NCBI GenBank assembly: GCA_947588955.1
Contig: CANPYX010000007.1
Location: 33,128-97,127, forward strand
Source of the DNA: an uncultured Oscillospiraceae bacterium
GTDB taxonomy: Bacteria > Bacillota > Clostridia > Oscillospirales > Oscillospiraceae
DNA: 64,000 nucleotides
Direction of reading: 5' to 3'
The notes beneath the pieces were generated by a model. The model saw only the letters and a program-made list of their open reading frames with translations. It had not been told where the DNA came from and did not search any database. A program made the translations under genes and the position numbers. Positions 26,294 through 34,590 of the stretch are shown piece after piece; positions within the stretch are counted from its first letter, which is position 1, and every line of letters starts with the position of its first letter.

Positions 26294-26426
26294 AGAAAAG
26301 GGTCGCCGCGGGCGTTTGGCCTTAAACAAGCGGCCTGGTCCTGAGTATTACCGGATGTTCAGGCTACAACAAATGTCATAGCGCAGACAAGACCGTCACT
26401 CTTTCCCAGTGGCGGTCTTGTCTTTT
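26294..26426 (+). ncRNA. Candidate antitoxin-like small RNA, locus A
   Basis: About 133 nt, starting just after the promoter, containing the 12-mer GGGTCGCCGCGG (26300-26311) and GCGGCCTGGTCC (26330-26341), and ending in a 16 bp terminator stem with U run (26385-26426). It has no start codon with ribosome site. Its 3' end is antisense to the last codons of the small ORF on the other strand. A homologous RNA lies at 57091-57225. Confidence 0.75.
26385..26426. terminator. Shared terminator of locus A
   Basis: 16 bp stem with one G-U pair (26385-26400 with 26408-26423), loop CTTTCCC, T run to the right. On the minus strand the same hairpin contains the stop codon of the small ORF. Confidence 0.88.
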
Positions 26427-26497
26427 ATTATCCTGAGCGAGAACCGTAGTCCGCGCCAGTGAAATGTAAAAGACAATGGAAGAATATGTTTGAACAT
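26396..26497 (-). CDS. Small toxin-like ORF, locus A (33 aa)
   Basis: A 33 residue peptide: Met-Phe start, hydrophobic/aromatic middle (ILPLSFTFHW, then LRFSLRIIK) and a polar basic end encoded by the shared terminator hairpin. AAGGAGG at 26513-26507 is nine bases before the ATG, but is held in a perfect 8 bp stem with TCCTCCTT just upstream (26527-26520). Promoter TTGACA-17-TATAAT lies at 26606-26578. Size, sequestered ribosome site and the convergent overlapping RNA resemble type I toxins; homology to a named family is not established. The locus B peptide shares the TFH-(P)-W motif and the same end structure. Confidence 0.6.
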   Translation of the reverse strand: MFKHILPLSFTFHWRGLRFSLRIIKDKTATGKE

Positions 26498-26577
26498 CTT
26501 CACATTCCTCCTTTCTTTCAAGGAGGACCAGACCGCACCGTAGTATCCGACCGCGTCACCGCGGCTTCCCATCGCGT

Positions 26578-26606
26578 ATTATACGACCCTTTTCTGATTA
26601 TGTCAA
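26578..26606 (-). promoter_or_regulatory. Promoter of the locus A small ORF
   Basis: TTGACA (26606-26601), 17 bp, TATAAT (26583-26578), with the -35 joined to the end of a hairpin (26631-26604) that follows the ABC permease gene. GGCTGTTGACATAA is repeated at the locus B promoter. Confidence 0.9.
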
Positions 26607-26636
26607 CAGCCTCCGAAAAATCGGGGGCTGTTTGCT

Positions 26637-27257
26637 TTATTTTTCTGCCCTTCTTCTGAATCCCGCCACGGAAATTGGTATCGTCGCGGCGCAGAGGGCG
26701 GCGGCGAGGACGGTGTAGACGGGGCCGGGGATGCTTGAGGTGACCTTGATGAGAGTGTAAAAGCCGTCACCCTCGCCCATGGTCGCGCCGACGAGGGCGC
26801 CGATGAAGGCGACTACCACTATTGTGGCGATCCTTCCCTTGGCGATGCCAAAGCAGAAATTCACCGGCAGCGTCACCGCCTGCACCACAAGCGCGAGGGC
26901 GGAGAAAACGAAAAGCTGCGCCGCGAAGCCGTCGGGCAGGGGAACGCTGCCCAGTGCCGCCCAAAGGCACTGACATACCGCCGAGAGCACCAGCGCCACC
27001 GCCAGGGCAAGCCAGCCCATTATATACTTCACTGTGACAAGCTGACCGCGCGAGTAGGGGAGCATCAGCGCCAGGCTGTCCCACTTGCTCTGCTCGTCGA
27101 TGCTCATGATGGAAACGCCGGAGAGCATGGTGGAGTATATAAAGGTGAAGGGCACGAACAGCCCGCCGGGTATAACGCTGAATATGATCATCACCAGGAA
27201 GAGAAGCTTGAACTGTGTGAGGATCACATAAATATCCTTCCTTAAAAGCGCCTTCAT
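26637..27257 (-). CDS. ABC-2 type permease
   Basis: A 206 residue protein with six predicted membrane segments and short loops, typical of the small ABC-2 permeases paired with a YtrB-like ATPase. The substrate cannot be read from sequence. Its start overlaps the ATPase stop by 4 bp; with the GntR gene upstream it forms a three-gene operon. A hairpin with GGAGGCTGTT follows the stop and runs into the small-ORF promoter. Confidence 0.85.
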   Translation of the reverse strand: MKALLRKDIYVILTQFKLLFLVMIIFSVIPGGLFVPFTFIYSTMLSGVSIMSIDEQSKWDSLALMLPYSRGQLVTVKYIMGWLALAVALVLSAVCQCLWAALGSVPLPDGFAAQLFVFSALALVVQAVTLPVNFCFGIAKGRIATIVVVAFIGALVGATMGEGDGFYTLIKVTSSIPGPVYTVLAAALCAATIPISVAGFRRRAEK

Positions 27258-28099
27258 TCCCGATCCCCCCTCGCGAAAAATATAATCACGTCCTCAAGAG
27301 TGGGCTTTTCCGCCCGAACTGAGCCGGCGATCGACTTGTCCACCAGCGCCTCCACGCCGTATTTCCCCCGGCGCGCGCCCTTTACCGCGGCCTTTGGAAC
27401 GGCTTCAAAATCAGCCTCGGAGAGCTTGACGACGCCGTACTCCTCCAAAAGCCGGTCCTTCTCCTCAAAAAGCAGAAGCTCGCCCTTGTGGAGAAAGGCG
27501 ATGTAGTCGCAAAGCTTCTCCAAATCCGAGACTATGTGGGAGGATATGAGCACCGACCTGTCCTCCCGGCGGGTGAAGTCCTCCAGTATGTCAAGTATCT
27601 CGTCCCGCACCATTGGGTCAAGCCCGCCTGTGGGCTCGTCCAGCACCAGGAGCCTCGCGTCGTGGCTCAGCGCCGTGGCAAGGGCCAGCTTCATGGTCAT
27701 GCCGCGTGAAAAATTCTTTATGGGCTTCTTCTCCGGCAGGTCCAGCCTTTGCAGGAGCCGCGCGTATTCGACCGGGTCCCAGCGGGAGTAGGTGTCCTCC
27801 ATGATATGCCCTATTTGGGCGGCGTTGAGGCTCACGGGAAAGTGCGCCTCGTCCAGCACAACTCCTATGTCGTCCTTTGCCTTGATAAATTTCGGGCTCC
27901 CGGTCTGCGTCCCCAGCACCGTCACCTGCCCCGAGTCCGCGGCGGCGGCTCCCATAATAAGGCGTATGAGCGTGGACTTGCCCGCCCCGTTTTCGCCCAC
28001 GAGCCCCATTATCGACCCCTCCGGCAGGGTGAAGCTCACGTCCCGCAGTTGGAACCCGGAATATTTTTTTGAAAGTCCGCGCGCTTCTATGGCGTTCAT
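27254..28099 (-). CDS. ABC transporter ATP-binding protein
   Basis: A 281 residue nucleotide-binding subunit: Walker A GLVGENGAGKST (about 33-44), signature NFSRGMTMKLALATAL, Walker B ARLLVLDEPTGGLDP and switch His in ISSHIVSD. It is closest in layout to the YtrB/EcsA-type ATPases controlled by a GntR-family YtrA. It overlaps both neighbours by 4 bp. Confidence 0.92.
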   Translation of the reverse strand: MNAIEARGLSKKYSGFQLRDVSFTLPEGSIMGLVGENGAGKSTLIRLIMGAAAADSGQVTVLGTQTGSPKFIKAKDDIGVVLDEAHFPVSLNAAQIGHIMEDTYSRWDPVEYARLLQRLDLPEKKPIKNFSRGMTMKLALATALSHDARLLVLDEPTGGLDPMVRDEILDILEDFTRREDRSVLISSHIVSDLEKLCDYIAFLHKGELLLFEEKDRLLEEYGVVKLSEADFEAVPKAAVKGARRGKYGVEALVDKSIAGSVRAEKPTLEDVIIFFARGDRE

Positions 28100-28473
28100 A
28101 ATTCCTCCTCGCTCAGAACCCTGAGCATTTCAGTAAGCTCCTCCGTCCCAAGTCCCGCCGAGCGCCCCAGCAGCAGCGCCCGTCGAAGGCTTTCCTCGAT
28201 CTCCGAAAGCCTCCGCTCCCGCAAAAGCCCGGTTCCGGAGGCGGCGACAAAGGAGCCCTTTCCCGGAACAGTCTCAATGTACCCGTCCCGCTCCAGCTCC
28301 TCAAACGCCCGCTTCGTGGTTATCACCGAGATCCGCAGGTCCTTTGAAAGCCCCCGTATCGACGGCAGTGCCTCGCCCGCCTCCAGCTCACCGCGAACAA
28401 TGGCGCTCCGTATCGCCTCCCCCACCTGCTCATAAATTGGCCTTGGGTCGGAATTTGATATTATAATGTTCAT
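28096..28473 (-). CDS. GntR-family (YtrA-type) repressor
   Basis: A 125 residue regulator: winged helix at ~10-75 (PIYEQVGEAIRSAIVRGEL, LPSIRGLSKDL, ELERDGYIETVPGKGSFVA) and a short helical C-terminus, the YtrA subgroup architecture. ATG 28473 follows GTGAGGG and is the first start after the promoter; an extension to 28605 would read through the promoter. Repeated TGTATA half sites over its -10 (28490-28520) are the likely operator, giving autoregulation of the ABC genes. Confidence 0.9.
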   Translation of the reverse strand: MNIIISNSDPRPIYEQVGEAIRSAIVRGELEAGEALPSIRGLSKDLRISVITTKRAFEELERDGYIETVPGKGSFVAASGTGLLRERRLSEIEESLRRALLLGRSAGLGTEELTEMLRVLSEEEL

Positions 28474-28484
28474 TCTATCCCTCA

Positions 28485-28532
28485 CAGTCGACTGTATATA
28501 TACACTATACACAGTATACACGCGCTTGTCAA
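28485..28532 (-). promoter_or_regulatory. GntR operon promoter and operator
   Basis: TTGACA (28532-28527), 17 bp, TATAGT (28509-28504); TGTATA-type half sites occur three times between 28520 and 28493, overlapping the -10 and start of transcription. Confidence 0.8.
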
Positions 28533-28590
28533 TAGTAAAATATAAAAAATCGGGAAATTTTTCCCGCGCGTCTACACGGACGGCTTTTCC

Positions 28591-28619
28591 TTGACCTTCC
28601 GGCAAAACAGAGCTATAAT
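28591..28619 (+). promoter_or_regulatory. Promoter of the M3 peptidase gene
   Basis: TTGACC (28591-28596), 17 bp, TATAAT (28614-28619), about 30 bp before the start codon. Confidence 0.88.
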
Positions 28620-28649
28620 ATTACAAAATCAAATTCAGGAGGTCAGAAG

Positions 28650-30368
28650 ATGCCCGACACAAACATCAAATTCCCCGATATGCCCTACAAGCGCCCGGAT
28701 CTGGAGGAGATGAAGGCCGCATGCGCCGACCATATCCGCCGGCTCAGGGAGGCAAAGACATATGAGGAGGCAAGGGAGATATTCCTCTCCTATGAACGTG
28801 AGGATATGCGCGTCGGCGCCCAATCGGTGCTCGCCATGATCCGCCACGACATCGACACCAGGGACGAATTTTACGACGGTGAGGTGAGCTTCTGGGACGC
28901 GGCTGAACCGGAGCTCTCCGAGTACGGGCAGGAGTGGAACAAGGCCATGCTTGAAAGCCCGTTCCGCAAGGATTTTGAGGCGGAGTACGGCTCCCTCATG
29001 TTCACCGACACCGAGATCTCCCTCAGGACCTTCTCGCCCAAAAATATCCCCCTTATGCAGAGGGAAAACGAGCTGACCACCACCTACTCAAAGCTCATCG
29101 CCTCGGCACAGATAGAGTTTGAGGGGAAGACCTACACGCATTCCCAGCTCGGTCCCATGAAGACCGACCCCGACGACGCGCGGCGTCTGGCGGCGTGGAG
29201 GGCGCAGGGCGAATGGTTCAGGGACAACCGCCCGGAGCTGGACCGCATCTACGACGAGCTTGTTCACCTCAGGGACCAAATGGGCAAAAACCTGGGGTAT
29301 GAAAATTACATCCCCCTGGGCTACGACCGAATGGGGCGCAACTGCTACGGGAAGGCGGACGTGGAGAAATTCCGCGAGGCCGTCCAAAAATACCTGGTCC
29401 CCGTGGCGGACGCCATATACCGCCGTCAGGCTGAGAGGCTTGGCGTTGAGTACCCCCTGAGCTTCGCCGACGAGGCGCTGTCCTTCCGCTCCGGCAACCC
29501 CAGGCCCAAGGGGACGGCGGAGGACGTGCTCAACGCCGGCAGGAAGTTCTACTCCGAGCTCTCACCCGAGACAAAGGAATTTTTTGACATGATGCTGGAC
29601 CGTCAGCTCATGGACGTGCTCTCCACCGAGGGCAAGGCGGGCGGCGGCTACTGCACCGGCATGGGCGAGTACCGCGTCCCCTTCATCTTCGCCAACTTCA
29701 ACGGCACCGAGGGCGACGTCACCGTCGTCACCCACGAGGCCGGCCACGCCTTCGCCTATTGGATGAACCGTGACCGCGTCCCCTCAAGCTACTGCTGGCC
29801 CGGTATGGAGGCCTGCGAGGTCCACTCCATGTCCATGGAGTTTATGGCGTGGCCCTGGGCGGAGGACTTCTTCGGCGAGGACGCCCGCAAATTCCGCTAC
29901 AGCCACCTGGCGGCGGCTATCACCTTCATTCCCTACGGCACCCTGGTGGACCACTTCCAGCACGAGGTCTACGAGCACCCGGAGATGACCCCGGAGCAGC
30001 GCCACGAGACCTGGAAGCGGCTTCTCGGCGTCTATCAGCCCTGGCTCAGGCTGGACGGCGGCATACCCTTCTTTGCCGACGGCGAGGGTTGGCAGAGGCA
30101 GGGACACATCTACCAGAGCCCCTTCTATTACATCGACTACTGCCTCGCCCAGACCGTTAGCCTGGAATTCTGGGCGCTGCTCCAGGACGATCCCCGCGCC
30201 GCCTGGGAAAAATATATGGCCTACACCCGTCAGGGTGGCAGCCGTCCCTTTACGGAGCTTCTGAAAAACGCCGCCCTCGAAAGCCCCTTCTCCCCCGACA
30301 CCCTCCGCACCGTCTGCGAAAAAGCCGCAAAATGGCTTGAGGGCTATGACCTTTCCGGCATAGAATAA
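28650..30368 (+). CDS. M3-family oligoendopeptidase (PepF-like)
   Basis: A 572 residue cytoplasmic zinc peptidase degrading short peptides. The zinc motif HEAGHAF with a downstream Glu (GMEACEVHSMSMEF) and the substrate-binding tail (GHIYQSPFYYIDYCLAQ) are those of M3 oligoendopeptidases. AGGAGG precedes ATG 28650. It is a single gene with its own promoter; no signal peptide is present. Confidence 0.93.
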   Translation: MPDTNIKFPDMPYKRPDLEEMKAACADHIRRLREAKTYEEAREIFLSYEREDMRVGAQSVLAMIRHDIDTRDEFYDGEVSFWDAAEPELSEYGQEWNKAMLESPFRKDFEAEYGSLMFTDTEISLRTFSPKNIPLMQRENELTTTYSKLIASAQIEFEGKTYTHSQLGPMKTDPDDARRLAAWRAQGEWFRDNRPELDRIYDELVHLRDQMGKNLGYENYIPLGYDRMGRNCYGKADVEKFREAVQKYLVPVADAIYRRQAERLGVEYPLSFADEALSFRSGNPRPKGTAEDVLNAGRKFYSELSPETKEFFDMMLDRQLMDVLSTEGKAGGGYCTGMGEYRVPFIFANFNGTEGDVTVVTHEAGHAFAYWMNRDRVPSSYCWPGMEACEVHSMSMEFMAWPWAEDFFGEDARKFRYSHLAAAITFIPYGTLVDHFQHEVYEHPEMTPEQRHETWKRLLGVYQPWLRLDGGIPFFADGEGWQRQGHIYQSPFYYIDYCLAQTVSLEFWALLQDDPRAAWEKYMAYTRQGGSRPFTELLKNAALESPFSPDTLRTVCEKAAKWLEGYDLSGIE

Positions 30369-30407
30369 AGCCCGACTTCTCAAACTGCCAAAAACCCCCA
30401 ATCAAAT

Positions 30408-30579
30408 ATTTTTCCGACGGCATGTACGTCGGAAAAATCACCTTTTGTTTTGCAAGTGTGCGCCCCTACGGGGCGTGCGCGCAGCAAAACGGCAGGAAAA
30501 AAGCCGTGAATTCCGCAGAATTCACGGCTTTTTTCTGAACGTTCCCCTTGTCAGAAAAAGCCCGTCAGGGCTTTTTCTG
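30408..30579 (-). repeat. Repeat family I, copy 3
   Basis: Minus orientation, following spo0A: hp1 30579-30552 (CAGAAAAAGCCC stem), linker with GGGGAACGTTC, hp2 30534-30497 (16 bp stem AAAAAAGCCGTGAATT, loop CTGCGG), hp3 30491-30445 (GTTTTGC ends, GGGGCGTGCGC core), hp4 30438-30408 (perfect ATTTTTCCGACG palindrome). A further hairpin 30616-30581 carries the spo0A stop codon. Confidence 0.9.
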
Positions 30580-30585
30580 GCAGTC

Positions 30586-31392
30586 TCAAAAAAGGGCAGT
30601 AGCCCTTTTTTGACTGTTTTCCCCCTTCTTCTGAAGGTACAGCCTGTCCGCTATCATCGCGATGAACTCGGAGTTCGTGGGCTTGCCCTTTATCCCCGAC
30701 ACGGTGTAGCCGAAAAAGCGTTGGAGCGTCTCCACGTCGCCCCTGTCCCACGCCACCTCGATGGCGTGGCGTATTGCGCGCTCCACCCGCGAGGGCGTGG
30801 TGCCGAATTTCTCCGCCACCTCCGGGTATAGCACCTTGGTCACGGCGTTTATCACGTCCATGTCCTCCACCGTGCGGATTATCGCCTCCCGCAGGTATTG
30901 GTAGCCCTTGATGTGCGCGGGAATACCTATCTCGTGGATGATCTCCGTCACCACGTTTTCCAGATTCGGGTCCGAGGCGGCGGACAGGTTTACCCCGGAG
31001 CCCGTAAAGCCCTGCTCTCTCGCCAGGAGCCTTACACGGGAGATGAGCCCCTGTATATCGCAGGGCTTCGGCATAAAATACGCCGCGCCCGCGCGAGAGG
31101 CGGTGTTCAGCGTCCTCTCGTTGGAAAAGCTGGAAACTATTATCACCACCGGCCTGCGCTCCGGGGAGAGCTCCGACATCCGCTCCACAAGTCCAAGCCC
31201 GTCAAGCCCCGTCAGCACAAGGTCGGTTATCAGCACCTTCGGCTTTTTCGCCCCGATGAGCTCCATGGCCTCAAGCCCGCTGTCGGTGGAGCCCACCACC
31301 TCCATGTCCGCCTCGGAGTTTATCGCCTCCGCCAGCAGCTCCCTGAAATCCGCGCCCCTGTCGGCTATGAGCACCGTCAACTTTTCGTCCAT
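30586..31392 (-). CDS. spo0A: Sporulation master response regulator Spo0A
   Basis: A 268 residue regulator that starts sporulation once phosphorylated. Receiver: Asp11, phospho-acceptor Asp57 in [13 protein letters not shown] at 86-88 and Lys109. The DNA-binding domain from ~150 has the Spo0A-specific [19 protein letters not shown] and [21 protein letters not shown] 31392 has GGAGG nine bases before. The final ~9 residues (from NSQKRA) are encoded by a repeat hairpin, so the tail differs from other Spo0A proteins. It lies directly after spoIVB, the conserved order in spore formers. Confidence 0.96.
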   Translation of the reverse strand: MDEKLTVLIADRGADFRELLAEAINSEADMEVVGSTDSGLEAMELIGAKKPKVLITDLVLTGLDGLGLVERMSELSPERRPVVIIVSSFSNERTLNTASRAGAAYFMPKPCDIQGLISRVRLLAREQGFTGSGVNLSAASDPNLENVVTEIIHEIGIPAHIKGYQYLREAIIRTVEDMDVINAVTKVLYPEVAEKFGTTPSRVERAIRHAIEVAWDRGDVETLQRFFGYTVSGIKGKPTNSEFIAMIADRLYLQKKGENSQKRATALF

Positions 31393-31413
31393 TGTAATTT
31401 CCTCCACGTACAA

Positions 31414-31617
31414 ATTTAATTCTATCTTTATAGGAATAATTTACCATATCAAGACAAACTTTGCAAGAGGAAATTTACAAATTTTTGAAAAAATTCCCCC
31501 ATATTTCTAACTTTTTAGTGAATTTAATACATGAAACACCACTAAATGTTGTGTTAACATAAAAATCGCCCCAATTCCCCAATTTTCGCCAATCCCCATC
31601 GCCCCTCTCAATCAAAC
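31414..31617 (-). other. spo0A upstream region
   Basis: An AT-rich intergenic stretch before repeat copy 4. A possible SigA promoter is TTGCAA (31466-31461), 17 bp, TAAATT (31443-31438). I see no clear SigH promoter or 0A box. No ORF with a ribosome site is present. Confidence 0.5.
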
Positions 31618-31791
31618 ATTTTTCCGACGACATGCGCGTCGGAAAAATCACCTCTTGTCGCGGTGAGTGTGCGAGCGCAGCGAGTGCGCGAACCGCGACA
31701 GCAGGAAAACCCTTGCGAAAGGTCCGCAGACCTTTCGCAAGGATTTTCCGCACGTCCCCCCTCGCAAAAAAGGGCTACGCCCTTTTTTGCG
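31618..31791 (-). repeat. Repeat family I, copy 4
   Basis: Minus orientation: hp1 31791-31763 (CGCAAAAAAGGGC, 13 bp stem, spoIVB stop in the loop), linker GGGGGACGTGCGG, hp2 31748-31704 (stem around CCTTGCGAAAGGT, loop CTGCGG), hp3 31700-31656 (TGTCGCGG ends), hp4 31648-31618 (ATTTTTCCGACG palindrome). Confidence 0.92.
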
Positions 31792-32785
31792 AATTAATCA
31801 TATTCTCCACAAACACCCCGTACCCCTTCTTCGGGTCGTTTATGAGCACATGCGTCACCGCGCCCACCAGCTTCCCGTTCTGGATTATGGGGCTTCCCGA
31901 CATCCCCTGGACAATGCCGCCCGTGAGCTCCAGAAGCTCCGGGTCCGTCACCTTCAGCATCATATCCCTGCCGGAGTCCCCGCCCCGGTACACGCGGGTG
32001 ATCTCCACGGCATACTCCCGCTTTTCTCCCGAGGCGTCGGAGATAATCTTCGCCTGTCCGGGCTTCACCTCATCCGCTCCCGCCACGGGCAGGAGCCCGC
32101 AGCCGTCAAAGCCGTCCGGCGCCGTGCCGAAAATGCCGCAGCCGCAGTTTACGTCTATGGTGCCCAGCACACGGGACCTGTCAAAGCTCCCGCCCAGCTG
32201 CCCCGGTGAACCTGAGCGGCTTTTCGTAATGCCAGTAACGCTGGCGTCAAGGATCGTCCCCTCCCGCAGAGGTACGTCCGCGCCCGTGGCGCTGTCCGCT
32301 ATTGAGTGCCCCAGCGCGCCGAATTCCCCTGTGGCGGGGTCAAAATAGGTCACGGTCCCGATCCCCGTGAGCGAGTCCCGCACCCATACGCCAAGGTAAC
32401 GCTCCCCGTCCTCGGCATAGGGGCGCAGCACCGTCCGGCGCTCCTCCCCGCCGCGGGTGTAGCCCACGGTCACGGTGTCGCCCGCCGCCTCCACAAGCTC
32501 CGACATCTCCGCCGCCGAGTCCACGCTCACGCCGTCAATGGCGATTATCACGTCCCCCGGCAAAAGCCCCGCGTCCCTGGCGGGGGAGACGCTTCCGCCC
32601 TCTCCGCGGAACTCAGAAAGCTCCGAGACCATCACTCCGTCGGTCCTCACCGCGATGCCCACGGCCTCGCCCACCGGCGCCAGCTCCTCCGGAAGCTCGG
32701 CGGCAAGGGCGAACGTGGGGAAAATAACGGCTGCCGCCGCCCACGCCACAGCGCCGGCAGCCAATTTTACAAATTTTAGCTTCAT
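31775..32785 (-). CDS. spoIVB: SpoIVB serine peptidase (S55)
   Basis: A 336 residue forespore protease that triggers SigK or equivalent activation across the intermembrane space. N-terminal membrane anchor (~5-27), PDZ domain (~45-125; DAGLLPGDVIIAIDG) and the S55 peptidase with GALGHSI (catalytic His) and GMSGSPII (catalytic Ser). ATG 32785 is chosen as first start after a purine-rich site. The last codons (NSQKRA) and stop are inside a repeat family I hairpin. Confidence 0.93.
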   Translation of the reverse strand: MKLKFVKLAAGAVAWAAAAVIFPTFALAAELPEELAPVGEAVGIAVRTDGVMVSELSEFRGEGGSVSPARDAGLLPGDVIIAIDGVSVDSAAEMSELVEAAGDTVTVGYTRGGEERRTVLRPYAEDGERYLGVWVRDSLTGIGTVTYFDPATGEFGALGHSIADSATGADVPLREGTILDASVTGITKSRSGSPGQLGGSFDRSRVLGTIDVNCGCGIFGTAPDGFDGCGLLPVAGADEVKPGQAKIISDASGEKREYAVEITRVYRGGDSGRDMMLKVTDPELLELTGGIVQGMSGSPIIQNGKLVGAVTHVLINDPKKGYGVFVENMINSQKRA

Positions 32786-33017
32786 TTCTTCCCGCTCCCA
32801 AACCAATATTGAGCCCTTCGGCTCTGTATTAATATGTACCGTAAACGGCGCGGTCAGCGTAGAAATTTATTTCGCTTTTGGTTTTCCACATATTCGCTTC
32901 CCGCCGCCCTCGCGCCCTTCCGCGAGGAGGCGCGGAAGCTCTCTCCAATTCGCCAAAAACCCGCTTTTCCGTAATTTTCTGCAAACTTGATACATATGAT
33001 AAAGGGAGATATTATAA
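32786..33017. other. Intergenic region upstream of spoIVB
   Basis: Contains a short hairpin (GAGCCCTTCGGCTC near 32812-32825) and a GC-rich inverted repeat (GCGCCCTTCCGCGAGGAGGCGC near 32912). No gene is seen. The MITE-like element begins at 33018. Confidence 0.5.
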
Positions 33018-33180
33018 AGGAACCTCTGAATAAATCGAAGTGCCGAGATTGGCGAGCAGATTTTTCGCCAGATGAAGGCAAAAAATTGCAGACATACTTT
33101 GTGTATTTCAAAATTTTTTGACGAAATATGGTGGAAAATATGCCGCCAAGATCGGTGCGGCGATTTGTTCAGAGGTTCCT
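33018..33180. mobile_element. MITE-like element
   Basis: 163 bp bounded by 20 bp inverted repeats with one mismatch: AGGAACCTCTGAATAAATCG at 33018-33037 and its complement at 33161-33180. The inside is AT-rich compared with its surroundings and has no ORF. The right end stops 2 bp before the AAGGAGG of the following gene. I see no certain target duplication beyond a possible TA. Confidence 0.78.
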
Positions 33181-33199
33181 ACAAGGAGGCGACAGCTTA

Positions 33200-34486
33200 T
33201 TGTCCTTTAAAATACTGCGCCGCGGCTCCTCAGGACCCGACGTCGCGCTTCTCCAGCTCGCCCTCTCCCGCGCGGGTTTTTACCAGGGCGCCCTTGACGG
33301 CGTATTCGGTCCCCGGACCGATTCCGCCCTGCGCGCCTTCCAATCCGCCTGGGGACTTGCCCCCGACGGCGTGGCGGGACCCAACACATGGGCGGCGCTG
33401 GACTCTTGGCTCACCGGCTTTTTTTACCGCACGGTCCGCCCCGGCGACACCATCTACTCCCTCGCCCGCGCCTTCGGCACCACCGTCCGCGCCGTGGAGA
33501 CGGCAAACCCCTCCGCCGACCCGCTCAGGCTTCGCGTGGGCTCGCGCCTGGTGATCCCCCGCGGCTTCGACGTGGTGTCCGCCCAGGTGCCCTTCACCCC
33601 GGCATACCTCGACATATGCGTCCGGGGCCTCACCGCCCGCTACCCGTTCATAAACGCCTTCAGCGGCGGCACATCTGTGATGGGCAGGACCCTCCACGTC
33701 CTGACCATAGGTACAGGCGAAAATGAGGTCTTCTACAACGCCGCCCACCACGCCAACGAGTGGATCACCAGCCCGCTTTTGATGAAATTTTTGGAAAAAT
33801 ACGCCCGCGCCCGTTCCCTGGGCTCCACCGTCTTCGGGCAGAGCGCGGAGAATCTTTACGCCCTCACAACCCTCTATCTCATGCCCATGGTCAACCCCGA
33901 CGGCGTCGCCCTGGTCACCGGCGAGCTCACCGATGGCGCGTATTACCGCCGCGCTCAGGAAATATCCGCCAATTACCCCTCGATACCGTTCCCCAACGGC
34001 TGGAAGGCAAACATAAACGGCGTTGACCCGAACCTCCAGTACCCCGCCGGCTGGAACGAGGCGCGGGAGATAAAATTCGCCCAGGGCTATGTTTCCCCGG
34101 CGCCGAGAGATTATGTGGGCGCCGCCCCGCTGGAGATACCGGAAAGCCGCGCCGCCTTTAACCTGACAAGACAGCACGACTTCACCCTCACCATATCCTA
34201 CCACACCCAGGGACGCGTCATTTATTGGAAATATTTAGATTACCTGCCGCCAAGGTCCTACGAGATCGCCCAGAGCTTCGCCGCCGTCAGCGGCTACACG
34301 GCGGAGCTCACCCCCACCGCCTCCGGCTACGCCGGCTACAAGGATTGGTTCATTCAAAGCTATAACCGCCCCGGCTACACCGTCGAGGTAGGCTCCGGCG
34401 CCGCCCCCCTGCCCCTCTCCCAATTCCCTCAAATCTACGCCGAAAACGAGGGCATCTTAACTCTCGGTCTCACCGCAACACTATAA
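33200..34486 (+). CDS. M14-family cell-wall peptidase with peptidoglycan-binding and LysM domains
   Basis: A 428 residue protein: peptidoglycan-binding domain (~1-70; GSSGPDVALLQLALSRAGF, DGVFGPRTDSALRAFQ), LysM (~78-122; VRPGDTIYSLARAFGTT) and a zinc carboxypeptidase domain (~135-428) with the HHANEW zinc motif, SYHTQG and VEVGSG (catalytic Glu). The order fits gamma-D-glutamyl-diaminopimelate endopeptidases of spore formers. The start is TTG 33200, ten bases after AAGGAGG 33183-33189; longer frames would begin inside the MITE. The element has replaced whatever promoter lay directly upstream. Confidence 0.9.
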   Translation: MSFKILRRGSSGPDVALLQLALSRAGFYQGALDGVFGPRTDSALRAFQSAWGLAPDGVAGPNTWAALDSWLTGFFYRTVRPGDTIYSLARAFGTTVRAVETANPSADPLRLRVGSRLVIPRGFDVVSAQVPFTPAYLDICVRGLTARYPFINAFSGGTSVMGRTLHVLTIGTGENEVFYNAAHHANEWITSPLLMKFLEKYARARSLGSTVFGQSAENLYALTTLYLMPMVNPDGVALVTGELTDGAYYRRAQEISANYPSIPFPNGWKANINGVDPNLQYPAGWNEAREIKFAQGYVSPAPRDYVGAAPLEIPESRAAFNLTRQHDFTLTISYHTQGRVIYWKYLDYLPPRSYEIAQSFAAVSGYTAELTPTASGYAGYKDWFIQSYNRPGYTVEVGSGAAPLPLSQFPQIYAENEGILTLGLTATL

Positions 34487-34528
34487 AAACCCCCTCACTA
34501 TACGGAGAGGGCGGAATTTCTCCCTTCA

Positions 34529-34570
34529 AATATTTTACCGGCGGCATGTACATGCCGCCGGTAAAATATT
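34529..34570. terminator. 42 bp perfect palindrome between convergent genes
   Basis: Arms of 21 bp centred on CATGTACATG, with ATTTTACCGGCGG resembling the hp4 module of repeat family I. It lies between the M14 gene and the convergent small membrane gene and can terminate both. Confidence 0.82.
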
Positions 34571-34590
34571 AAATTCTGAGCTGCTGACAA

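Noticed and set aside
26294..26426. 6S RNA, SRP RNA or tmRNA for the locus A RNA
   Set aside because: It lacks long end-to-end complementarity, the SRP tetraloop domain and a tag ORF, and a homologous second copy exists at 57 kb.
33128..33199. Longer N-terminus for the M14 peptidase starting at ATG 33128
   Set aside because: The extra codons lie in the MITE-like element; TTG 33200 has a strong Shine-Dalgarno and begins directly at the peptidoglycan-binding domain.
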